Below are positions 1 through 7,852 of a stretch of DNA of 17,787 bases, piece after piece (position 1 is the first letter of the stretch; the number at the start of each line of letters is the position of its first letter). A program made the translations under genes and the position numbers. Below the pieces are notes generated by a model. It saw only the letters and a program-made list of their open reading frames with translations, searched no databases and had not been told where the DNA came from. The DNA is from Pleurotus ostreatus/Saccharomyces cerevisiae fusant. Its lineage: Eukaryota; Opisthokonta. The stretch lies in contig JAMQCK010000655.1 of the NCBI GenBank assembly GCA_024196135.1, forward strand, positions 461 through 18,247, given 5' to 3'.

Positions 1-274
1 CCGCCGCCGTCAGTGCGGGTGAACTCGACCCAACCAGGAAGCCACTCCCACTGCTCGATGGAGTCGCGGTGCTGGTGCTCCATGTCGATGCGCCACTGCC
101 GAAGCTTCTTGTAGACCTCCGACTTCTTCTTCGTGAAGAGCGTGTAGACTCCTGAAGAGTAGTGGCAGACGATGACGATCCAGTAGAGGTAACCGCCAAT
201 CGCCGCGGGGTCAACGGGGCCGCCAACGTCGCAGGAGACGAACTGCAGTGGGCGCGAAGCAGGTGTGGTGCTCC
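1..274 (-). pseudogene. Ty1/copia pol, 3' piece (start of integrase core), split by insertion
   Basis: Read on the minus strand from 274 down to 1, one frame stays open and runs off the window edge. It has the layout of a copia integrase core: a PASRPLQFV lead-in, then SCDVGGP with the first catalytic Asp (codon 230-228), GGYLYWIVIVCHYS, the basic TKKKSEVYKKL segment, and FTRTDGGG at the edge. The Asp of FTRTDGGG aligns with the second catalytic Asp, normally seen as DNGGE. The third residue of the DDE triad lies outside the window. The upstream half of the same gene is at 17383-17787, and the two halves are in the same phase across the shared 8-bp duplication. I see no stop or frameshift in this piece, so the copia was probably intact when it was interrupted. 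The family assignment is from motif recognition only. Confidence 0.85.
267..274. repeat. Left copy of the 8-bp target-site duplication of the 17.1-kb element
   Basis: GGTGCTCC occurs here and at 17383-17390, directly outside the two inverted repeats. The bases just outside and just inside the two copies differ, so the duplication is exactly 8 bp. In the copia frame it covers parts of the codons for R/W, S and T, and both copies are in the same phase. Confidence 0.85.
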
Positions 275-368
275 ACCAGTAGCAGGAGCCAAAAGACAAG
301 TGCCCCTGGCACTAGCCCGAGGTGCCGAATACATTTCACCCGACGCTAGCCCCACGCTGGCTGCTGCC
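275..368 (+). repeat. Left terminal inverted repeat of the 17.1-kb element
   Basis: Read inwards from 275, GTAGCAGGAG (279-288) is shared with the right end. It is followed by a 12-bp dissimilar spacer and then a 68-bp block (301-368) that matches the reverse complement of 17288-17355 at 64 of 68 positions. The four differences are all G/A; two of them fall in a CpG of one copy. Two GCTAGC-like hexamers lie inside the block. This is the expected place for transposase recognition. Confidence 0.9.
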
Positions 369-556
369 ACTGAGGGTCCCAGACAGTCTTGCGAGCCAGC
401 CTGAGCTGCCCTGCCTGGCTTGTCAGCTATATGAGGCAGTCTGCTTCAGAGAAATCTAGCTCAATACTGGCCGAGTCGAACCAGGGCTGGCTGAGTTCAA
501 GTTGATTATGTAAGCCACAATAGATTCAGCTCTGTATTACAGGGTCACACTAGACA
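369..556. other. Left subterminal non-coding region between the TIR and the transposase stop
   Basis: There is no gene here. CTGGCT or its complement occurs at 357-362 (inside the TIR), 394-399, 415-420 and 487-492. The pair at 394-399 and 415-420 is inverted and could form a small hairpin. The rest is the presumed 3' UTR and terminator of the KDZ transposase gene. Confidence 0.5.
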
Positions 557-3500
557 CTACGAGTCACATATAGTAGGAGGCAAAGGACGCGCATCCTCGA
601 CTACCCCTCCCTCCAAGAGCGCCACCTTGCCCGAGCCAGCCGACCATGTCGAGTAAAAGCTTGCGCGCACACGGCGCGCGAGGTGAGCTTGACGTAACGC
701 ATACGCGCGCACACCTGCACGGCCTGCGGGATCGAGGTCAGCCTCAAAGAGACTGCGGCCAGCCCACCAATCGGCGCGCCACTGCAAAAAGCGCAGGACA
801 CGGCGCATCTCCTCCTTGAGAATGTTGACCTCCTCCTCCCATCGTTCAGCGCGTGCGCGTGCTTTTGCCCACTCGACGCGCACAGCTGTAGCGCCTTAGC
901 CCAACTCAGTAACAGCAATATTGAGGACACACCGTCGTGAACCTGGGCCTCCGTATCTTGCTCCGGGCCCCCTAGCGAAGTCCAAATCCACGACGTGAGG
1001 TTGCGCTGCGAATCAGCGCCTCGCACGATCGCGATGGCGCGGTCGCGAGCCGAAAGCGCCGTGCTGTCGGTTTTGCGAGAGGTGCCCACGACACGGCTGC
1101 CCCGACCACCTTGGCTATTCAGCCGTGCAGTGCTCGCGCCGTCCGCCTCGCGGTCGTCGTCAATGACGAGATCTTCCTCCTTGAGCTCGCGGAAGGCAGG
1201 GTGCGCGTTTGGTGATGTAAGGCAGAAGAGAGCCGCGCGTGCTCTTCGATACTTCGCCGCAAGTTGTTGTATGCGATCGTCCAGGCGCGTTATCACGTTG
1301 CGCGAGCGCGTCGAGTCGCGCTGGCCGAATCCGTGTGCGTTGCGCTCGTTGACGAGGAAGCGCCGAGCGTGTAGGCGATTGCGAATGTCCTTGAGTGCAT
1401 CAGTGCACTGTGCGACGCGAAGGCGCACCTCGACATCCCCCAGTCCCTCGACGCAGCCCTCTTCTCGCTCCTGGCTCGTGAGGTCCGAGGGTAGCCATAC
1501 CTTGACATTTTCGGCATCGGGGGGTAGCACATCGGGGTTGCGCGCTTGCTCCTCGGCAAGGACTTTGGCGGCAGCGACCGGCATGAAGTGCTCTTGGAGC
1601 GCACGGTAGCGTGATAGCCGCTTGAACCACGCGATACGCTGCTCTTGAACTTTGCGGTCGCGGTCGAGGGTGTTGGCGGATATGTCGTCGGCCATATGCA
1701 TGATGTGGCGTCTGTGAAGTGGTGAGCTATCAAACCATCGTTCAGGTAGAGGGGCACTTACTGCGATTCCTCAAGCTGGAGGCCGAGGACCACGAAGGTG
1801 GCTTTGGCAGTAGCACGCAATGGCGCCCGTCCCATGCGTACGTCGTCGGCTTCATCGCGCACGAGCTGAGCGCGAACACTCTGCTCAGAGGGTTCATCTG
1901 AGGCAAGTCAGTAAGAGAATAGGACGGTAAGGTATGCACGTACCGGATACGTGAGGTCGAAAGGGGTTGGGCAATTGATCATTGCGCTCGTAGTCCTCGA
2001 ACATCTTGCACCACGCAGTGAGCGTGTCCGGGTCGAGTGCGTCCTCGATATCCTTCAGCTCTGCTTTCCTTTGCTCGCGCTGCGAGGACGCGAGCGTCAA
2101 GCGTTGCTCGAGCCCAGAACCTGGAAATGCAGTCAGCGTACAGAGGGCAAGGAAGTAATCGAGAGACGCACGGAGCCCAACATCCTTCTGCAGGTTGTGA
2201 TGCCCAGACCATCCCTCGAGGACGCCGTCGCGCACCCCTTCACCCATCTCCTTCGTCGCCGTCGCCAGGGTATTCATGGTGGCCCATATGCGCTCGGGCC
2301 CTTCGCCATCGGGTTTTCCGGCACCGCGTGCATAGCGTACGGAGTTGGCGCTGCGACAGGCAATATCGTGGACGTTGCCGTGCCAAACGGGGAGCCGAAC
2401 GTCGATGTTGAAAGTAGGGCGGCCCTCTTGCATGGGAGGCTGAATCTCAGCAGGAAGCTTGCTGAGGCGGTCGAACAGCGTCTTCTTCCACTGGCAGCCG
2501 ATGTCGTAGGTGACCATGATAGTGGCAACGTGCTCGTTCTTGATAGCGGACCAGAAGATGTAGTCCATATTCGCATATCTGATGGAGGTCAGGTCCTGCG
2601 AGCGCGCGAAATAGCACAAAGGACGCACCGTTCCCCCTTCTGCAAATCGCCCAGGCCGTTCGGCCGTATCGTCTCATGACGCGTGCAGGAGCATGCGCCA
2701 CACCCGGACACGCGACAGCCCGTCGTGTTCTTCGTGTCCTTCTCCATGAGCGCAGCGAACGAGATACAAGAGCTAACCTACAAAGTGGAAGTCAGCTAGG
2801 CGAAACACAGGGCAGCAGGCCAGACTCACATCTTCCTCATTGACATAGCCCTTCAAGTGATTCTTGTAGCTCTGAGGTTCGACGAGACAGCCTGACCCGC
2901 CGCCGAGAGGAGCGTCAGGGCGGGCGTTCCGCCGGAAACGGTTCTTCAAGCGAAAATTCGCATCCATGGACAAGAATAAGTTATGAGTGTAGCTGAAAAA
3001 CCTGTCAGACACGTCGCAGGTATGAGTTGGGGAAGTCACGTACGGTAGACTGCTGTCTCGCCATCCAGGTGGCATATTCACGCCATCCTGAGGACACGCC
3101 CAGCAGGGCACGACCGCCTCGCCCGGTTTAGTACCGGCAATCCCGCGCTCATCATGAGCGCGACCCGCACGCATCATGCGGTGCAGGAACGTCCATTGCC
3201 GAGACATCACACCAAAGGCCCGATAGCACTCCTGGAGCGGTGTCAGTACGGAGTCGAGCGAGCCAGGCATTGTACTCACAGCAAGAGGTACCAAGCGCAA
3301 CGCATTCCCTGAGAGTTGAAGGGATGTGACGAAATCTCGAACATTGGTTGTGGCGACGGTGGCGAGGAGGGCGAAATGATCGAGGGCAGAGAAGGTAGCG
3401 CAGGTGGCGGGCTCCACGGTAGTGGCAGGGTACCACCCTTCGCGTAGAAGCTGTTGAACATGGCTGGCGCGATCGCCGCGCGAGCAGGCGCAGTACTGAA

Positions 3501-4346
3501 CCTTGAGGCGACATATGTGCGAGGGGGCGATTACGGTCATGGAGTACACGGCAGATTGAGGAGCGGGGCATGGTAGTCCTCCGTGGCCGATCTGATACAC
3601 AAGGCCGAGCTCCGTCAGCGACGTATGCTTCTCCCAGTAGTCGCCGGTCCAGCGCTGCAGCGGAGTAAGTACAAGTCGATCAAGGAGCGAACAGCGGGGA
3701 CGTACCATAACGCGATGCAAGGGGAGGCAGGCATGCTGCGCCAAGCAGCATCCCTCGCAGAGCAGGAACGGGCCGCACTCCTCGCATTTGAAGAGCCCGA
3801 CGCCATCGAGTGAGGGGCGAGAGCAGGATGTGCAGTGAGGGTCATGATGGTCGTAGCCGAGTGCCTCGTGGCGCAAGAGTTCATGGAGGAACTTTTCAGC
3901 GTGAGGGCGCCAGCATTGCATGGGATCGTCCTACGCACGTATGAGCACCTTGAGTAACGCAGATGGGTTGGATGACTCACCGAAGCATAGCGTTTGCGCT
4001 TGCCCGAACGCGCGTCAACGACCTCGATCACCTGCTCTTCGCAGCTTACTCCTCCACCCATGAGAAACATGGGAATGTAATCCTCGAAGGGGTCCGCGGA
4101 CGGCGCCGCGACAGTGGGTTCCCAGCGCGATATGTCATCCCCATCGCTGACTACGCGCCGACGCTTTGCGAGGGGAACGACGACATCGCGGTAGGACGCG
4201 AGCCTCCCCGCCGATAAGTTGACGCCCCGGCTGACAGTCTGCGCGACGGATGGAGTTGACGCGCCTGCTCTACGCGTGTGAGACCCGGTAATGATGTCGC
4301 TGTCGCGCGAGCGCCTCGACCGGCTTGTTGAAGCACCTGTGGTCAT
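557..4346 (-). CDS. KDZ-family transposase with N-terminal CxC2 zinc cluster (11 exons, about 1,097 aa)
   Basis: Predicted DDE-type transposase acting in the nucleus on the element's terminal repeats. My exons are 4346-3981, 3930-3706, 3654-3280, 3231-3044, 2992-2830, 2777-2629, 2578-2172, 2120-1944, 1897-1762, 1711-933 and 885-557. All ten introns are GT-AG and 46-52 bp, and every phase closes without a stop. The start ATG at 4346 has A at -3. Residues 1-122 are basic and disordered. The CxC2 cluster has Cys 155, 158, 171, 174, 180 and 183 plus His 194. Family landmarks follow: LLREGWYPAT, RAGRAHDERGIAGTKPGE, LFLSMDANFRLK, RPNGLGDLQKGERYANMDY, YDIGCQW (Asp514), a His-rich WHGNVHD segment and DGEGPERIW (579-587). 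Next come a charged helical region and the typical C-terminal RVEWAKARAR...EEMRRVLRFLQW block. The length is normal for the family. Several introns are multiples of three without stops, so an unspliced reading hides them. The family is certain; the individual catalytic residues are inferred from motif position. Confidence 0.93.
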
Positions 4347-4498
4347 CCTCGGCAGAAGGAATGTGAGGTTTAAGAAGGAGAGCGTAAGAAAAGATGGTGG
4401 GAGGGAGCCAGAAGGGTGCGGCGCGTCGAGTCGTCCCACTGGCGCTGACGGTCAGGGAAGGGTACGTTGACGAAGGCTGTGCAATTTGTTTGTGCTCG
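4347..4498 (-). promoter_or_regulatory. Remaining proximal upstream region of the transposase gene
   Basis: Only 152 bp separate the transposase ATG from the target duplication of the nested element. Before that insertion, the tail-to-head gap to the upstream gene's stop codon at 7853 was only about 220 bp, so the transposase promoter must have been short or overlapped the neighbour. I see no clear TATA box. Transcription of the transposase may now depend on sequence brought in by the insertion (inference). Confidence 0.35.
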
Positions 4499-4506
4499 AG
4501 TCCAAT
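4499..4506. repeat. Left copy of the 8-bp target duplication (AGTCCAAT) of the nested element
   Basis: AGTCCAAT is present here and at 7785-7792, directly outside the long inverted repeats. The preceding G also matches on both sides, but assigning it to the element gives matching tips (CACCTGTGGCCG and CAGCTGTGGCCG), so 8 bp is preferred to 9. Confidence 0.8.
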
Positions 4507-4975
4507 CACCTGTGGCCGTAGGTCATTTGGAAAAGACCTCGGCAATTGTCTGCCGGCCTATTGCAAAAGACGCGAAGCCCTTGTCGGCACCGCCACAGGC
4601 CCCGGCCAGGTCGCCGGACACCCGCCGGCTCGCGCCCGATACGGTAGGCGACCCCCCGGGCTCGCCGGTCGGGGTTCCCCGCCGCACGCGATGCGCGACG
4701 CGCGCCTCGCGCTCGTCGGAATTGATGCGCGCGGGGCGGGTCTTGATGCGCTGCCTCCCGCGCGTCGGTGGGTGGCTGTGCTGTCAGCGCGGCGACGTCG
4801 CGACGCGCGTCGTTGCCGCCGCCACCTCCGTACACGCGCGACCGCAAATGTAATAATGGAAAATATATTATGCATGTACAAAAGAGACAGTGTAGGTAGA
4901 AAAGACGCGGAAACGCGTGGAGGAACGAGAAAAAGAATTGAAAAGCGCCGGCGAAAAATTTCGCCGGCGCAATAC
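4507..4975 (+). repeat. Left long terminal inverted repeat of the nested element
   Basis: Read inwards, this matches the reverse complement of about 7310-7784. The outer ~200 bp are most similar. They share long exact stretches such as the AAAGACCTCGGCAATTGTC region and the adjoining CTGCCGGCCTATTGCAAAAG region. Similarity then decays through an indel-rich GC segment and an AT-rich segment to around 4975. Frames read through this repeat give matching peptides on opposite strands at the two ends, which is a consequence of the repeat and not evidence of genes. Confidence 0.8.
4945..4970. repeat. 26-bp near-perfect palindrome inside the nested element's repeat
   Basis: Two 12-bp arms (starting GCGCCGGCG and ending CGCCGGCGC) are perfectly complementary around a 2-bp AA centre. 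The corresponding place in the right repeat (about 7325-7350) keeps only a degenerate GAAAATTTTC core. No function is assigned. Confidence 0.75.
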
Positions 4976-7309
4976 GCGTCCCGCACCCTGCGCTGGGGGT
5001 AGCACGCGGACGCATACCGTGGGTAGATGCAAAGGAGTTGGTGGGGGAGAGCGTCCGCGCAGACAGCCGCGGCTGCCTGAGCTCTGTCGAGCTCATTGCA
5101 GCGTGGTTACTAGGGTGGGGGAGGGGGGCTGGACGTTGGGGGGCTCGCCGTGTTGACCGAGCGCTTGCCGTCTGAGATGAGACGTCGGGCGCGAGAGGGG
5201 GGGGCTGGCGATGAAGGGGCCGGTCAATAGACCATCGGCGAAGGGGGAGAAACAGGAGCGCGCGTGTGACAGGTCGCGCTGTCACACGGTGGCGCGTCTG
5301 CCCGCGCGCAGCTGTGCGCGCCCAAGCCGAAGCTCAGCAGCCTACTGCCCCACCTAGACCGTGAGGGCCTAGGGACGTCGATTTGCGCGCCCCGCGCTGA
5401 GCCCAGTACCGCGAATTCGCCGGTGCAGTGGGGACTCAAACGGGCTGTGCTTAGCACGAGGCGCACGTCTCGACGAGGGGGGATGTGGGGGATTGGGGCG
5501 TTGGGGAGTAATAGAAAAACGCGTTGAGCGCGTTGTGAGAGCTCAAAGACCGCTCGCGGTGCAGATGTACGGCAGGGGATCTGCTGAGAAATAGCTATAA
5601 AAGCATATTACATAAAAAGTCAGCGACTTCCGAGGCGCAGAGCGCAGCGGCACACCTAGAAGCCCCTCTGCGCGCAAGATATCGCGCTCGATCCTATATT
5701 CGCGCGCGTTGGCGCGCGCTGCCAGCCCTAGCGCGTGGATGTCGAGTTAGGTAAGGGTCGAAGGACGCGAGAGGGTGCGGAAGATAGCGTGAAAGGCGTC
5801 ATAGGAGGTGGGTGGGGTAGCCGAGGTGGATGGGAGGGGCAGGGGAGGTGGCGAGGCGACCTGGAGGGGCGGGGCAGTGGAGGCTGGAGGCAAGGAACGC
5901 GCGGCCGAGCGCGTCGGAAGGCCGGGCCGAACCCCCGGTCCGATATCCGAGCATTGGCGTCGTCGACGTCGATGGCCTCGGATTCGTAGCGAGGGATAGT
6001 AGGAAGTTCACTGAGGATAGATTAGCGTAGTATACATAGTGCTCGACCTCCTCACGAATTTTGGACCCGTAAAAAGGTGTACTGCTCCGTGAACTAGAGC
6101 TTTATTATCGACGGGCTTTCGCGCAGAATCAAGCATTCTCATCTCAATATCCTGATTAACAACGTTTTCGAGCATCCACCGCCCGATTTTGCACGGATCA
6201 GCGTCAAACAAACTGCGTTCTGTAGGGGGAAGCTATCAGAATGCTGGCATGTTAATGGTACAATATTCTGCGGCCTGAATGCTACACAGGACAAGAATTA
6301 GTACACAATTCAGGTGAGATTGCAAGTGTTTGCAGTATTATCGCTCTTCCTATGCACAAATCCTCATTCAAACTTCCACAGAATTTTCTTTCAAGCTTTC
6401 CCTACTGAACTGTATACTTTTCATGAGGTATTGCGCTTGTTCGCGGTCTCCTGAAGCCGTTTGAGACGACGAGGATGGCCTTCGGGGGTCCGGACCGATA
6501 ACCGCGCGGTCCCAAGACACGAAATCGGGGCCCCGAATATCAAGACACCCGCCACCCGCCTGACTCGCGCGTCTGTGCCTTCGTCTCCCCCCTCCTCCCT
6601 TATATTCTGCTCGCGCACGCATCTAAGAAACACCCCTTCACATCCTACCGGCTCCCCACGTGCTGAATGATTGCGCTAACTCAGTGACTGTAAGCTGGCC
6701 ACGGCCCTGAGGTATCCGACGTGGCGGCGCCCCGCATCGCGCTGAGGGAGGAATTTCCGTGCGTTCACTCGCTCTCCGATAAGACAATCACTGACCACTG
6801 GTATGAGCAGCTGCAATGGCACAAATGGGCCATCGCAATCGAGCTCGCGGGACCGTGATCGGGGGCCGCTCCTTCCCTCCCACCTTCACCACCCCCGCTC
6901 ACCACCCCCGCTCACCACCCCTCCCACCCTCCCCGTCGTTGTATAAGACGACGGCGACGCTTTTCTGACCCCCACACACGCACGGGAAGCGTGCATAAAT
7001 GCCGCTTTTCGCCACCTCCATCCCCCTCGATCAGCCTGCCAGACAATGACAAGGCTGTCGCCTCGCGTACCACCGACCACATCCCCCTTCCCCACATCTC
7101 TAGAGCTACGCGGTGTTTTTGGAGAGGACGACCCCGCGACCCCTCACCCTCAGGGAAACACGCCCATTCCCCTCCCCCTCCCACCCGATCACACCCTAAC
7201 GCGCAGCAGCAGCGAGCGTGTTTGCAAGCTCGCTGCTGTTTGTGCAACGTGGTGTTTTCCTCTCCTCACCCCGGCACACATCTTCGCCCTTCCCCCTCCT
7301 TTTCCCGCA
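4976..7309. other. Interior of the nested element, no recognisable gene
   Basis: The frames here are GC-skewed and compositionally biased, with repeated R, G, S and P, no family motifs and no convincing chain of exons. A purine-rich G-tract segment (about 5735-5930) and a pyrimidine-rich segment (about 6860-7300) account for most of the long frames. Two TATA-like stretches (GTATAAG near 6941 and CATAAAT near 6994) are visible but lead to no gene I can support. I see no tRNA or rRNA. Confidence 0.5.
6888..6923 (+). repeat. Short tandem repeat, 13-bp unit ACCACCCCCGCTC
   Basis: Two perfect units (6888-6900 and 6901-6913) are followed by a partial third, all in the pyrimidine-rich part of the nested element. 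Confidence 0.85.
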
Positions 7310-7784
7310 TGCAGCGCAACGCGCTGCGCTGCAGAAAATTTTCGGCTGCGGCCGCTTTCTATTCATTTCCTCTTCCACGTACGATCCCGCGGTACGCAAA
7401 GCGCTTATTTATGTACTCATATGCACACTATACATCTTTGATTATCATCCTCACGAGAAGAGGCGGCGGCGGCGGCGACGCCGCGTGTCGCGGCGCTGGC
7501 GCGTCGACGGCACAGCCACCGCAGCGCGCGCGGGTGGCGCATCAAGAGCCGCCGCGCGCGTGCATCAATCCCGACGCGGGGCAGAGCGCGCGACGCGCAT
7601 CGCGTGCGGCGGGCGACCCCGACCGGCGAGTCCGGGGGGTCGCCTACCGCATCGGGCGTGAGCTGGCGGGTCCCCGGCGACCTGGCCGGAGCCTGTGGCA
7701 GTGCAGACAAGTGCTTCGCGTCTTTTGCAATAGGCCGGCAGACAATTGCCGAGGTCTTTTGTAAATGTCTTACGGCCACAGCTG
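7310..7784 (-). repeat. Right long terminal inverted repeat of the nested element
   Basis: This is the reverse-complement partner of 4507-4975. The tip read inwards is CAGCTGTGGCCGTA, against CACCTGTGGCCGTA on the left. Similarity is high for the outer ~200 bp and patchy further in, with a GGC-triplet expansion around 7460-7480 absent from the left copy. Confidence 0.8.
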
Positions 7785-7792
7785 AGTCCAAT
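7785..7792. repeat. Right copy of the 8-bp target duplication (AGTCCAAT)
   Basis: Matches 4499-4506 exactly. It lies in the 68 bp immediately downstream of the stop codon of the minus-strand gene that ends at 7853, so the insertion hit that gene's 3' UTR or terminator. Confidence 0.8.
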
Positions 7793-7852
7793 TCCCCTTT
7801 TGTCCACGCCATTGTTTTTCCATCGAGCAATTTAAGAGATATTACAGTGCGC

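Larger units (their letters stand above)
4507..7784. mobile_element. Nested 3.3-kb TIR element, apparently non-autonomous
   Basis: The interval is bounded by the 8-bp duplication AGTCCAAT and by long inverted repeats whose tips read CA(C/G)CTGTGGCCGTA. The roughly 2.3-kb interior has no transposase or other protein I recognise. An 8-bp duplication with a CA-starting tip suits hAT-like elements, but other superfamilies also make 8 bp, so I leave the class open. It is inserted between the 3' end of the 1,002-aa gene (60 bp away) and the transposase start, and so is younger than the 17.1-kb element. Confidence 0.8.

Noticed and set aside
162..404. Frame sharing a peptide (PLALARGA and following) with a frame at 17243-17428.
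   Set aside because: The shared part is the 68-bp core of the terminal inverted repeats, not a duplicated gene.
850..935. Apparent frameshift near the transposase C-terminus, where the family block RVEWAKARAR lies in a different frame from the preceding sequence.
   Set aside because: A 47-bp GT-AG intron (932-886) with a TACTGAG-type branch point joins the two frames and gives the expected HDAVRVEWAKARAR, so no mutation is needed.
995..1609. 204-codon plus-strand frame.
   Set aside because: Antisense to a conserved transposase exon, Arg/Ser-rich, with no motif.
1951..2679. 242-codon plus-strand frame.
   Set aside because: Antisense to the catalytic-core exons of the transposase and spanning its introns.
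4394..5002. Long plus-strand frame whose peptide matches a minus-strand frame at 7565-7830.
   Set aside because: Both are translations of the nested element's inverted repeats. They contain no family motif, and the similarity is fully explained at the DNA level.
4506..5285. 259-codon minus-strand frame with a hydrophobic stretch (FFFSFLHAFPRLFYLHCLF).
   Set aside because: It lies mostly in the nested element's terminal repeat. The hydrophobic run comes from an AT/purine-rich tract, the right repeat does not encode it, and no membrane-protein family is recognisable.
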